This document shows, piece after piece, positions 44,144 to 53,355 of a stretch of DNA of 64,000 nt. How positions within the stretch are numbered: position 1 is the first letter of the stretch; each line of letters opens with the position of its first letter. The notes beneath the pieces were generated by a model. It saw only the letters and a list, made by a program, of their open reading frames with translations, had not been told where the DNA came from and ran no database searches. The DNA is taken from positions 62,001 to 126,000 of the forward strand of contig CANLUT010000003.1 of the NCBI GenBank assembly GCA_947494335.1. Direction: 5' to 3'. Both the position numbers and the translations under genes were made by a program. The DNA comes from Oligoflexales bacterium (GTDB lineage Bacteria > Bdellovibrionota_B > Oligoflexia > Oligoflexales > RGVZ01).

Positions 44144-45406
44144 ATGTACAGCACAATGCAAAAATTAACGCCTGTAGTTCAGAAATATGGTGGGACGTCT
44201 GTCGGCTCCGTTGACCGGATCAAGCATGTTGCAAAACGTGTGGCCTCTCAGTATCGGGATGGCTGGACCCATATGGCGATTGTTGTAAGTGCCATGACAG
44301 GTGAGACCAATCGATTGGTTGCACTGGTAAAAGAAGTGAATCCCAGAGCTCCTGCAAAGGCTTATGATATGGCTGTTGCAAGTGGTGAGCAGGTTTCTGT
44401 GGCTTTAATGGCCGCTGCATTGGCAGCCGAGGGTGTCCAGGCAGAGCCGTTCTTGTCCCATCAATTAGGTATCGTCACAGACAGTTTTCATAGCAAAGCG
44501 CGTATTAGATCCATTGACTCGCAAAAAATCATTGACTGCTGGGACAGAGGAGTCATTCCTGTCGTTGCAGGATTTCAGGGTGTTACGGAGTCGATGGAGA
44601 TCACCACATTAGGCCGTGGAGGCAGCGATACCAGCGCGGTGGCCCTCGCCATCGCTGTAGGCGCTGGTTTCTGCGAAATCAATACTGATGTTGATGGAGT
44701 CTTCTCTTGTGATCCTAGAGTTGTGCCAGAGGCTCAGTTAATTGAGGACATGGACTTTGAAGTTGCGCTTGAAATGGCGAGCCTTGGAAGCAAAGTTTTA
44801 CATCCGCGATGCGTTGAGCTTGGTGCAAAGTTTCAAATGCCCATCGTAGTGCGCAACACATTCACTCCAGATGATCACCGGAGAACCAGAGTTATGAATC
44901 TTGCAAGCCTAACAAATTTAGAAGCTCCCTCGGTCAGTGGTGTGACGCTTGATCGCGATGTTGCGAAAATTACTCTGATTGGACTTCCTTACGATACAAG
45001 CATTGTTTCAGGCTTGTTTAGTGCGATCGCCGAGGTTGGAGTCAATGTCGATATCATTGTGCACAATCTTCCCGAGCCAGGCGGGAAAACTATGCATCTT
45101 GGTTTTACAACCTCGCGAGGTGAGTCCGATCAAGCTGTTAAAGCTGCAAAATCTTTTTGGGTAAAATCAAAAATGCAATCGCAGCTGGATATTACAGTCG
45201 ATAACTCCGTTGCAAAGGTTAGTGTCGTAGGGGTTGGTATGCGCAGTCACGCAGGTGTTGCCGCAACGACTTTTTCAGCTCTTCAGCGAGCTGGCATTGA
45301 TATCAGGATGATTTCAACCTCGGAAATCAAGATTTCTTGTGTCGTCGATCAAGGTTTGGCCGATGCTGCTTGTAAAGCCTTACACTCCGCGTTTATTACT
45401 GGCTGA
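44144..45406 (+). CDS. lysC: Aspartate kinase
   Basis: A 420-residue enzyme phosphorylating aspartate, the first step to lysine, methionine, threonine and diaminopimelate. The kinase start is VQKYGGTSVGSVDRI, with SGEQVSVAL and TLGRGGSDTSAVALA, and two C-terminal ACT domains (~265-420) give feedback control. ATG 44144 and ATG 44156 are both possible starts, and neither has a strong ribosome site. A single gene, convergent with the HAD hydrolase. Confidence 0.95.
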   Translation: MYSTMQKLTPVVQKYGGTSVGSVDRIKHVAKRVASQYRDGWTHMAIVVSAMTGETNRLVALVKEVNPRAPAKAYDMAVASGEQVSVALMAAALAAEGVQAEPFLSHQLGIVTDSFHSKARIRSIDSQKIIDCWDRGVIPVVAGFQGVTESMEITTLGRGGSDTSAVALAIAVGAGFCEINTDVDGVFSCDPRVVPEAQLIEDMDFEVALEMASLGSKVLHPRCVELGAKFQMPIVVRNTFTPDDHRRTRVMNLASLTNLEAPSVSGVTLDRDVAKITLIGLPYDTSIVSGLFSAIAEVGVNVDIIVHNLPEPGGKTMHLGFTTSRGESDQAVKAAKSFWVKSKMQSQLDITVDNSVAKVSVVGVGMRSHAGVAATTFSALQRAGIDIRMISTSEIKISCVVDQGLADAACKALHSAFITG

Positions 45407-45421
45407 CGTTGTTTGCTCGAT

Positions 45422-46054
45422 TTAAATCACAGTCTCAATACCGCGCATCTCAAGATCTGCTCTCAGCTTCTTGGGTGACTCGTACAGGACAGCGTCTATG
45501 CCGCATTTTTTAGCTCCATCAACGTTTGCTGGCACGTCATCCACAAAAAAGCAGCTTTGCGGGTCGCATCCTGCCAATTTGATAGCGTGCCGATAGATTT
45601 GCTCTTCGGGTTTCATGGATTTGACCTCGTATGAAAGAACAAGATGGTCAAACCATTGGTGAATACCCCAGTTACTCTGAATATGCTGCCAATGAATTTC
45701 ATTGGTGTTGCTGAGCAAAATAATCGGTCGCTGACCAATGTATTTCTGATGAACTGATTTCAGAATTTTTATTGTTTCATCAATCGGCTTGAAAATATCA
45801 CTGGCAGCACGAGCTAAGGCTGAGCCATCTACCTGAGTGCCAAAATGGGCCTGAAACTGTAGCTGGAGTTCTTCAAAAGAAATAATGCCCCGCTCAAAAT
45901 CGAACTCGCGACCATCAAGGAATAAAAATGAATGGATTTCTTTGGGGGATGCGCCGATGAGGTGTGCTACTTGAGAGCATGCTCGATCAACGCTGAAATC
46001 GATGAGCACCTTGCCGAGGTCAAAAATAATGGCCTTGGCAAATTCAGATGTCAT
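45422..46054 (-). CDS. HAD-superfamily hydrolase (YihX-like)
   Basis: A 210-residue HAD subfamily IA phosphatase. Motif I is IIFDLGKVLIDFSVD (catalytic Asp, DLG variant common to the YihX group), motif II LLSNTNEIHW, motif III Lys in KSMKPEEQIY, and motif IV FFVDDVPANVDGA. The substrate is not predictable; YihX acts on glucose-1-phosphate. ATG at 46052-46054 overlaps the preceding gene's TGA by 4 bp, which fixes the start. Confidence 0.9.
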   Translation of the reverse strand: MTSEFAKAIIFDLGKVLIDFSVDRACSQVAHLIGASPKEIHSFLFLDGREFDFERGIISFEELQLQFQAHFGTQVDGSALARAASDIFKPIDETIKILKSVHQKYIGQRPIILLSNTNEIHWQHIQSNWGIHQWFDHLVLSYEVKSMKPEEQIYRHAIKLAGCDPQSCFFVDDVPANVDGAKKCGIDAVLYESPKKLRADLEMRGIETVI

Positions 46055-46554
46055 GAACAGGATGTTTCTTTGAAAACTGAGACAAAAACATCGTTGTCGC
46101 TTCTCATTTTGAAGTAACAAACATTCTTGCGTTCTTGTTGCTGGTACATGCATTCACGGCTGATAAAGTTCGTTGAGGCTTCTTTGGCAGGACGAAGACG
46201 CAACACATTAAATGGAGCTTCCACGGATACGAGGTACTCTCCAACAACCTTACCATCGATCACTTGCTCAACCTTAACTTGGTTAGATAGGTTGGTGAGC
46301 ACCTCACGATGATGTGCAAATTGGCCATCAGAGAAGCTGATTTGAACCTCAATTTCCGAACGTTGATGACTGATAGTATTAAGATGGCCGAAAGCAATGC
46401 GAGTGCTGTCCTCGTTTTCAAAACATCGACCCGCCAGAATTGATCTTGTGGCCTGAATCACGTCTCTGTATTGAACAGCCCATGAATTCTCAGCAAATAC
46501 AGCCAAGGATGCAGCGGTCCAAAATGAATAGAAAAGTGTGTTCTTCATGATCAT
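46051..46554 (-). CDS. Exported protein, unknown
   Basis: A 167-residue protein with a signal peptide (KNTLFYSFWTAASLAVFAENSWA). The mature part is ~140 residues with Cys at CFENEDS, CMYQQ, NVCYF and a terminal SCS. No domain is recognised; periplasmic location is inferred. ATG 46554 or ATG 46548 could start it; GAGAG upstream suits the latter. It is translationally coupled to the HAD hydrolase. Confidence 0.6.
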   Translation of the reverse strand: MIMKNTLFYSFWTAASLAVFAENSWAVQYRDVIQATRSILAGRCFENEDSTRIAFGHLNTISHQRSEIEVQISFSDGQFAHHREVLTNLSNQVKVEQVIDGKVVGEYLVSVEAPFNVLRLRPAKEASTNFISRECMYQQQERKNVCYFKMRSDNDVFVSVFKETSCS

Positions 46555-46659
46555 CGGCTCTCTAGAATCCGGGGAACAATTTGGTCCATAAGTAAAAGTG
46601 ATCGCTGGTGATAATGAATTTTCCCCACGGGGGCAAGGAAAACTTTTAAACTCCCGTGA

Positions 46660-47280
46660 TTACTGTAAGTTGGGCGCGTGTTGTCCCGGTGCGGAGTCAC
46701 CCATTGCAACATACTGATTTTCGAGCTGCTCTCGATAACAGATCGAACAAGCTGGCAAGTATTTTTCCTCAGCACCAAGTTCTATGGTTGGTCCAGTCAA
46801 GGTAGGCTTGCCGTCCAGGAGTTTTAAATTAAATATCGCCTTGCGATTACAAAATGCGCAGGTTGTTTTGACCTCTTCGAGAGAGTCGGCGATCTCAAAT
46901 AGACGCTTGCTTCCTTCGAATAAATTTCCACGGAAGTCGGTTCTTAAGCCGTAGCAGATGACCGGAATGTTTTGTCGAGAGGCTATCAGTCGAAGCTGGT
47001 CGATCAAAGACTTAGATAAAAATTGCGCTTCATCGACAACAACACAGTCGTGACCTTCAAAGTCTCTACTATCAAATATCGTTTCGTCCGTGACTAGGAT
47101 ATCTGCTTTTTTGACGAGTCCAGCGCGCGACTTGACCTCATCGTTACCAAAACGCGTGTCTAATTTTGGTTTAACAAGCAGTACCTGTTTATTTTGCTGC
47201 TGATAGTTATGGGTAACTGCCAGCAAATTCAGTGTCTTGGCGCTTCCGACTGTCCCATATCGAAAATAGAGTTTTGCCAT
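46660..47280 (-). CDS. tdk: Thymidine kinase
   Basis: A 206-residue TK1-type enzyme phosphorylating thymidine for salvage. The P-loop is YGTVGSAKTLNLL, in which the usual Gly before Lys is Ala; this occurs in a subset of bacterial TKs. DEAQFL is the Walker B/catalytic Glu region, and a structural zinc site is formed by CAFCNRK and CSICYREQ. It lies 15 bp after the E1 gene stop region and the two may be cotranscribed, with tdk read second. Confidence 0.94.
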   Translation of the reverse strand: MAKLYFRYGTVGSAKTLNLLAVTHNYQQQNKQVLLVKPKLDTRFGNDEVKSRAGLVKKADILVTDETIFDSRDFEGHDCVVVDEAQFLSKSLIDQLRLIASRQNIPVICYGLRTDFRGNLFEGSKRLFEIADSLEEVKTTCAFCNRKAIFNLKLLDGKPTLTGPTIELGAEEKYLPACSICYREQLENQYVAMGDSAPGQHAPNLQ

Positions 47281-47295
47281 ATCGTAGAGCGATCC

Positions 47296-49701
47296 TTATT
47301 TTATTGGTGCAAAGCGTTCAGGATTGCGTTCGCGCATCAGGTCATAAATTAACTCAAATATGTCTTCTGCGTTTGGTTTAGAATAGTAATCACCGTCAGA
47401 GGCATACGCGGAGCGGTGGGGCTTAGCGGCCAACGTTCGCGGCGGGGCATCCAAAAGTTCGTAGGCCTTTTGCTCTTCAACAATTTGCTGCAGCATGTAT
47501 GCCGAGGCTCCTCCTGGGACATCTTCATCCATGCAAACGAGAGCATTCGTCTTGGCTACTGATTCGCGGATCTTACCAAATCGATCAAACGGTAAAAGTG
47601 TCTGGGCATCGATCAGTTCAACACTGATGCCCTTGTCTCGCAGGAGTTTGCTTGCGTCTTGTGCGATTCTAATACAAGCGCCATAGGTGACCAGTGTCAC
47701 ATCGGTTCCCTCTTCCAAAACCTCGGGCACTCCCAAAGCAACGGTATAGTCACCGATGTTGTCTGGCATGGTCTCCTTCTGGCGGTAGCCATTAAGGACT
47801 TCGATAACCAGAGCAGGGTCGTCGCTTTTTAACAGGGTGTTGTACATTCCCGCAGCCTGGACCATGTTTCTTGGAACACAAACGTGGATACCTCGGATTC
47901 CGTGAATGATCATACCCATTGGCGAGCCTGTATGCCAAATACCCTCAAGGCGGTGACCTTTCGTTCGGACAATTACGGGTGCAAGCTGTCCGCCCGCTGA
48001 CCTATAATGGATGGTTGCCAGATCGTCACTCATTCCCTGATAGCAATAGAGTAGGTAATCAAGGTACTGAATATCCGCGATAGGTCGTAAGCCCCTCATC
48101 GCTGCCCCAATTCCTTGGCCGAGAATGGTCGCCTCACGAATCCCCGTATCGGTGACGTGAAGATCACCAAATTTTTCTTGTAGGCCCTCGAATTCGAGGT
48201 TTACCCCGCCCAGTTGGCCGACATCCTCACCGCAGATGAAGATCCGAGGGTCCTTCTCAATGGCTTTTTCAAAGAATTTTTGAATAACTTGGCGTCCGTC
48301 AACCTTGGCGCTCGTTTCCGAGTAAGTCGCCGGAATATTATTCACAAAAAGTGGAGACGAGCTTGTCTCGGAAAAAAGATGGCTTGAGTAGCGCCTTTGA
48401 TTGAAGGTGTCATACCGCTCAATAAACCGAATAAGCTTCAGTTTGCTGTCCTGCTCAATATCCGTAAGCTGGTATAAAACCCGCTTTAGGCTACTTTGAA
48501 TATTTCTTCTAAATAATGTCGGCTGTTTCTTAAGGTCCTGGGCTGCCTTCGCGCACAAGTCCTCCTGACCGGTCGATTGTCCAACGGTCGAAAGCAGCTC
48601 AACGGCCTCATCACGCTCTTTTTCGAGGGGTTCCAGATAGTCCCGCCACGCGTCTTCCTTAGCTTTTTCGGCAGCTTTCTGTTGCTCTGCTTCAATAAGA
48701 TCTAAATCTGACTGACTGGCGATTTTTTCGCTGATGATCCAAGCTTTCATCTTGGAGATACAGTCAAAATCGTCTTCCCACTTTAGTCGTTCTTTCGATT
48801 TGTAACGCTCATGGCTACCTGACGTGGAGTGTCCCTGTGGTTGAGTCATCTCTATAACGTGGACAAGCTGAGGGATATGATCTCGTCGACAGGCTTCTGC
48901 CGCTTTTGTGTAGGTCTCCACTAAACCTTCGTAGTCCCAGCCTTTGACAACGTGAACGGCGATTCCCTTGAGTTCAGTTTCATAATCGAAACCAGCCATG
49001 ATTTTTGAGATCGACTGTTTAGTCGTTTGATGCCGAGCGTGGACGGAGATGCCGTAATCGTCATCCCAAACGCTCATCAAAACTGGGACCTGCAAGACGC
49101 CAACCGCATTCATAGCCTCCCAAAAAAGGCCTTCGGAGGTTGAGGCATTACCTATGGTGCCAAATGCAATCTCGTTTCCAGTTCGGCTGAATTTTGTCAA
49201 AGCATGAAGTCTTGAATTGTTGCGGTAAAGCTTTGACGCATAACCAAGACCAACCAATCGAGCCATTTGGCCAGCAGTTGGTGAAATGTCTGAGGATGTG
49301 TTGGGCTGGCTCAGCTGGTCAAGCCACTGTCCGTCCTCACTGATCAAACGCGTACTGAAATGGTTATTCATCTGGCGACCAGCACTCGCTGGATCGTGGT
49401 TTACGTCTGTATCTGCAAATAGCTGAGCAAAAAACTGTTTTAGACTGAGTTGTCCCAAGGCCATCATGACGGTTTGATCTCTGTAGTAACCTGATCGCCA
49501 ATCGCCTTTTTGAAACACTCTTGCCATAGCAACTTGAGCAAGCTCCTTGCCATCGCCAAAGATGCCAAACTTAGCTTTACCACTGAGAACTTCTTTTCGA
49601 CCGATTAAGCTCGCAAAACGACTTTGACAGGCAATTGAAAAATCTCTGAGCACTTGGTCTCGGTTCCAGTCGCGTTTAGTTGTGAAAACCTTTTTCGTCA
49701 C
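47296..49701 (-). CDS. 2-oxoacid dehydrogenase E1, fused alpha and beta subunits
   Basis: An 801-residue thiamine diphosphate enzyme that decarboxylates a 2-oxoacid. The alpha half (1-~400) has GDGKELAQVAMARVF, TIGNASTSEGLFWEAMNAVG and VWDDDYGISV; the beta half (~470-801) has FICGEDVGQLGGVNLEF and a C-terminal transketolase-like domain. Branched-chain oxoacids or pyruvate are possible substrates. Start is GTG with GAGGAG 9 nt upstream. No E2 or E3 gene is adjacent. Fusion of E1alpha and E1beta is known elsewhere. Confidence 0.9.
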   Translation of the reverse strand: MTKKVFTTKRDWNRDQVLRDFSIACQSRFASLIGRKEVLSGKAKFGIFGDGKELAQVAMARVFQKGDWRSGYYRDQTVMMALGQLSLKQFFAQLFADTDVNHDPASAGRQMNNHFSTRLISEDGQWLDQLSQPNTSSDISPTAGQMARLVGLGYASKLYRNNSRLHALTKFSRTGNEIAFGTIGNASTSEGLFWEAMNAVGVLQVPVLMSVWDDDYGISVHARHQTTKQSISKIMAGFDYETELKGIAVHVVKGWDYEGLVETYTKAAEACRRDHIPQLVHVIEMTQPQGHSTSGSHERYKSKERLKWEDDFDCISKMKAWIISEKIASQSDLDLIEAEQQKAAEKAKEDAWRDYLEPLEKERDEAVELLSTVGQSTGQEDLCAKAAQDLKKQPTLFRRNIQSSLKRVLYQLTDIEQDSKLKLIRFIERYDTFNQRRYSSHLFSETSSSPLFVNNIPATYSETSAKVDGRQVIQKFFEKAIEKDPRIFICGEDVGQLGGVNLEFEGLQEKFGDLHVTDTGIREATILGQGIGAAMRGLRPIADIQYLDYLLYCYQGMSDDLATIHYRSAGGQLAPVIVRTKGHRLEGIWHTGSPMGMIIHGIRGIHVCVPRNMVQAAGMYNTLLKSDDPALVIEVLNGYRQKETMPDNIGDYTVALGVPEVLEEGTDVTLVTYGACIRIAQDASKLLRDKGISVELIDAQTLLPFDRFGKIRESVAKTNALVCMDEDVPGGASAYMLQQIVEEQKAYELLDAPPRTLAAKPHRSAYASDGDYYSKPNAEDIFELIYDLMRERNPERFAPIK

Positions 49702-49727
49702 GCCGACATACTCCTCGCGGTAGCGCT

Positions 49728-50498
49728 CTAAAAATCAAATGTAGCGATCACCGGTGCGTGATCGGATGGCTTTTCGCCACGTCTTTCATCGCGATCGACT
49801 TTCACGGATCGACAAAGTGACGCTGCGGGTGGGGTTGCATATATCAGGTCAATCCTGAGCCCCTTATTTCTGGCAAAAGATAGTTCCCGATAGTCCCACC
49901 AAGAGAAAACACCTGTACTTTGATCATGCATGCGATGCGTGTCAATTAAGCCAACCGACAGGAGATCAGTCAGGGCTGCACGTTCGCCGGCAGAGCAATG
50001 GATGTGTTCTTTCCAAGCCACAGGATCGTAAACGTCTCGGTCGTCTGGTGCAATATTGAAATCACCTACAAACACCAGCTTATCAGACGTCTTCCAATGG
50101 CTTTGTATAAATTGCTTTGCTTGCTTCAGCCAGGCCATTTTATAAGCGTATTTTTCACTGCCCACTGACTGCCCATTTGGGACATAGGCATTGATGAGGT
50201 CAAACCCATAGGCCGTACGAACTGCAATCATCCGCGAGGCCTCATCCTTGGGGTCAAAATTGCGAAACAGGGTTTCTACTGGCTTTTTTGAGATAATGGC
50301 GACGCCGTTATAAGCTTTTTGACCAAAAATAGCTGAGTGATAGCCCAATTCTGATATGGCTTCATGGGGATACTTTTCATCCGCGCATTTCAATTCTTGA
50401 AGGCAGAGAAAATCTGGGCTTTCGCGATCAAGGAATGCCTTGACGCGGTCCAAGCGTGAATTGATTGAATTAACGTTCCAAGTGACGACTTTTACCAT
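49728..50498 (-). CDS. xth: Exodeoxyribonuclease III
   Basis: A 256-residue AP endonuclease/exonuclease of base-excision repair. Motifs are TWNVNSINSRLDRV, LQELKCADE (metal Glu), NAYVPNGQ, FVGDFNIAPDDRDV and the C-terminal SDHAPVIATF catalytic His. Length and motifs fit XthA. It lies 26 bp upstream of the E1 gene on the same strand, so it could be the first gene of xth-E1-tdk. Confidence 0.95.
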   Translation of the reverse strand: MVKVVTWNVNSINSRLDRVKAFLDRESPDFLCLQELKCADEKYPHEAISELGYHSAIFGQKAYNGVAIISKKPVETLFRNFDPKDEASRMIAVRTAYGFDLINAYVPNGQSVGSEKYAYKMAWLKQAKQFIQSHWKTSDKLVFVGDFNIAPDDRDVYDPVAWKEHIHCSAGERAALTDLLSVGLIDTHRMHDQSTGVFSWWDYRELSFARNKGLRIDLIYATPPAASLCRSVKVDRDERRGEKPSDHAPVIATFDF

Positions 50499-50554
50499 AG
50501 GGTGGCGGACTTTAGTTAACCGAGGCCGCCATCGTCAACAAGTAAAGGGACAGT

Positions 50555-50836
50555 TTATAGTAGTTCCATTTCCGCAAGCGGAGTGCCGCTTAAAGAGTCA
50601 GAGTATTGGAAGTCGCTTGTTGGAATACAGTCATTGCGCTGACCGCTGCTTTTGAATGTGTGCTGATAGATGTCACATTCGACGTAGTTGAAGCCCTTCT
50701 GGAAAGGGACCTTATCGCAGGACTCTTCTTTGCCCTGTCGCATTTTGAGGCCGCAGCGGTCTTTAAACTCGATGGTTTTCCGATCGGCAGCGAGATTGCC
50801 ATGACGAACATGATGAGGACAACGTGAGCAAAGCAT
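50555..50836 (-). CDS. Small cysteine/histidine-rich protein, probably metal-binding
   Basis: A 93-residue protein beginning MLCSRCPHHVRHG, with six cysteines (positions 3, 6, 28, 40, 54, 70) and adjacent histidines, which suggests a zinc-ribbon-like fold. A longer in-frame start at 50938 is possible, but GGAAAGG sits 8 nt before ATG 50836 and the extra N-terminus is not compositionally similar. The family is not recognised. It is 57 bp upstream of xth on the same strand and could belong to that unit. Confidence 0.6.
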   Translation of the reverse strand: MLCSRCPHHVRHGNLAADRKTIEFKDRCGLKMRQGKEESCDKVPFQKGFNYVECDIYQHTFKSSGQRNDCIPTSDFQYSDSLSGTPLAEMELL

Positions 50837-50938
50837 TCTTCGATCCTTTCCCTGGATGAAAAAAGTTGTCGATACAACGTTCGCACGGGGCTTCAATCTG
50901 CCCGATCCCACCGCCGCCTTCCTGTTTTTCAAGGTCAC

Positions 50939-51197
50939 CTAGGCTGTTCGGATAAATCGAAACTCATGCAACTCTAATGTTATTTAATTTGGATCATAAC
51001 ACCAAATTGACTGATTGCAATAAATTTATTTGGGCCGATTAAATTCTTTTTTTAACTTCAGTTTAAAAAAGGATTCTTAGCTTGGATGATAGGATTTTCA
51101 GTGGGGGTTCCGGATGGTTGACGGTCTTTTCTGAACCGGATACCTTCATTCATCAGCCTAATAAATTGCTGGATTCTCAAATGCGGAGGGCGTTGTT
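50939..51197 (+). promoter_or_regulatory. AT-rich upstream region of the accD-folC-lptD unit
   Basis: A 259-bp gap, markedly AT-rich at 50980-51080. No gene or clear hairpin is seen. GGTTC at 51107 could pair weakly with GAACC near 51137. The accD ribosome site GGAGGG is at 51184-51189. Confidence 0.4.
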
Positions 51198-52052
51198 GTG
51201 GCGTGGTTAGAACGTGAAAAGGCACCGATTGCCAAGAGTGAGCGAATCGATACGCCAGATGGTCTCTGGGAGAAATGTGTAAACTGCTCCGAGATCATTT
51301 TGAAAAAAGAGCTTAACGAAAACCTGAATGTTTGCCCAAAGTGCGATCACCATTATCCGCTTCCAGTTTGGGAGCGCATACACAGCCTGTGTGACGACGG
51401 CTCATTTGTAGAAGCGGATGGTAATCTGAGAAGTTCTGATCCACTGAAGTTCTCCGACAGCAAAGCATACTCAAAGCGTCTCGAAGAACAGCACAAGAAA
51501 ACTGGTCGTTGGGACGCGTTCGTCTCTGGCAAAGGGACGATTAATGGCCGTCCAGTTCACGTTGGCGTGTTCGACTTCCAATTTATGGGCGGCAGTATGG
51601 GCTCCGTTGTCGGAGAAAAGATTGCGCGGCTTTTTATGCGCTCAACCGCGGAGAAGGTTCCAGCTATCGTCGTTAGTTCGTCTGGTGGTGCAAGGATGCA
51701 GGAGGGGCTAGTAAGCCTCATGCAGATGGCAAAGACGTGCGCTGCGGTGTCCAAGCTGCGTGATGCTGGTGTTCCTTACATTTCAATACTTTGTCACCCA
51801 ACCACTGGCGGAGTCGCTGCAAGTTTTGCCATGCTTGGTGATATTAATATTGGTGAACCCAACGCATTGATTGGGTTTGCGGGCCCTAGAGTTATCGAGC
51901 AAACAATCCGAGCACAGTTGCCAGAAGGATTTCAGCGGGCAGAATACTTGCTGGAGCATGGGATGCTTGATTTGATTTCCCACCGCGACTCATTGCGGGG
52001 AACAATCTCGAGAGTTCTCGATATTTTGGCAGCCAACATAGCGAAGAGCTAA
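51198..52052 (+). CDS. accD: Acetyl-CoA carboxylase carboxyltransferase subunit beta
   Basis: A 284-residue subunit transferring the carboxyl group from biotin to acetyl-CoA. The N-terminal zinc ribbon (CVNCSEIILKKELNENLNVC-PKC) and the crotonase-type core with SSSGGARMQEGLVSLMQM and CHPTTGGVAASFAMLGD are diagnostic. GTG start with GGAGGG. folC starts 1 bp after its stop, an arrangement also seen in enterics (accD-folC). Confidence 0.97.
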   Translation: MAWLEREKAPIAKSERIDTPDGLWEKCVNCSEIILKKELNENLNVCPKCDHHYPLPVWERIHSLCDDGSFVEADGNLRSSDPLKFSDSKAYSKRLEEQHKKTGRWDAFVSGKGTINGRPVHVGVFDFQFMGGSMGSVVGEKIARLFMRSTAEKVPAIVVSSSGGARMQEGLVSLMQMAKTCAAVSKLRDAGVPYISILCHPTTGGVAASFAMLGDINIGEPNALIGFAGPRVIEQTIRAQLPEGFQRAEYLLEHGMLDLISHRDSLRGTISRVLDILAANIAKS

Positions 52053-52053
52053 A

Positions 52054-53355
52054 GTGGAGCCTGTAGAAATCCTGGAGCTCTTTGACAAAAGAGCAACTGT
52101 CATTAAGCCTGGCCTTGAGCGCATCACCAGAGCGTTTGATATGATAGGGTGGCCAGCGCGACGGACGCCCTGTTTTGTTGTCGCAGGAACCAATGGAAAA
52201 GGAAGTACTTGTGGCTTTCTTTTTCGTCTTTTGGCAGCGGCGGGCGTTCGAGTAGGTATGTTCTCGTCTCCGCATCTCATCGACTTTAGAGAACGTTTTT
52301 CGATATCAGACGCGGATGTCTCTAACGCTATTCTTGTTAACCATATAAAAAGTATAAAAAAAATGTTGCCTGAGACCCTTTGGGCCGAGCTTACATTTTT
52401 CGAAATCAATACTCTCATAGCGGCCCGCGTCTTCGATGAATTCCAAACAGATGTTAATGTTTGGGAGGTTGGTTTGGGGGGAAGACTAGACTGCGTCAAT
52501 GTGTTTGACGCAGATGTGGCGATTATCACCAGCATTGGCCTTGATCATCAGGAGTATTTAGGGACGACTCACGAGCAAATTGCCCAGGAAAAAGCTGGTA
52601 TCATGCGTCCGGGAAAACCAATCGTGTGGGGTGGCGTTGGGTCAAGTGAGCGAGAGGCTCACGATACGATTTTAGATTGTGCAAAAAAGATCGGGGCAAA
52701 TGTCATCTTGTCAAAAAAGTACGAGATCGGCCCGCCCTCCAAGCTTCTGGCGCATTATCCATCATTTCTATTAAATAATTTTCACACCGCAATGACTGCT
52801 TTAAATGTCTTTGCAGATTCTGGTGCTTGTCCAAAGCTGTCCAGGGGATCTCTTTCAAAGGCTGTCGCTGACTTTGATAAGCCTGAGCTTCCATGGCCGG
52901 TGACGTTGAATGGGCGATTTGAATTGATAACAGTTCAAAAAGGTGACGTTCGTCAAGATCTGTTGATTGATGTGTGTCACAACCCGCACGGGGCAAGAGC
53001 ATTGAACCACGCGCTCGAAGAGACTGGCGTTGTGCCGTTTGGGTCAAAACGACCATGCCTTATTTGCGTGCTATCAGACAAAGATGCGTCTGGCATCTGG
53101 GCCGAAATAAGAGGTAAGATTAGCGATGTCATTCGATTTAAGATTCCGTCATCCAGGTCATGGCATGATCAAGATCATCGCATTGAGGGGCCAATGATGG
53201 AGTCTTTTCAGAGTGCTTGGGACCTGGCGCTGTCCCGCAAAAGCTGGCAGACACAGTCGCCATGGTTGATTTTTGGCTCCGTTGCCGCTGTGGGAGATGT
53301 CCTCTCGTATTTTCGCAGTGACGGTTGGTCGGTTGTGAGGAAAGTCAGGGATTGA
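52054..53355 (+). CDS. folC: Folylpolyglutamate synthase / dihydrofolate synthase
   Basis: A 433-residue Mur-ligase-type enzyme adding glutamate to folates. Visible are the P-loop VVAGTNGKGSTCGF, EVGLGGRLDCVN, ITSIGLDHQEYLG and the C-terminal DVCHNPHGARAL. Start is GTG, 1 bp after accD. Its TGA overlaps the lptD ATG (TGATG). Confidence 0.95.
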   Translation: MEPVEILELFDKRATVIKPGLERITRAFDMIGWPARRTPCFVVAGTNGKGSTCGFLFRLLAAAGVRVGMFSSPHLIDFRERFSISDADVSNAILVNHIKSIKKMLPETLWAELTFFEINTLIAARVFDEFQTDVNVWEVGLGGRLDCVNVFDADVAIITSIGLDHQEYLGTTHEQIAQEKAGIMRPGKPIVWGGVGSSEREAHDTILDCAKKIGANVILSKKYEIGPPSKLLAHYPSFLLNNFHTAMTALNVFADSGACPKLSRGSLSKAVADFDKPELPWPVTLNGRFELITVQKGDVRQDLLIDVCHNPHGARALNHALEETGVVPFGSKRPCLICVLSDKDASGIWAEIRGKISDVIRFKIPSSRSWHDQDHRIEGPMMESFQSAWDLALSRKSWQTQSPWLIFGSVAAVGDVLSYFRSDGWSVVRKVRD

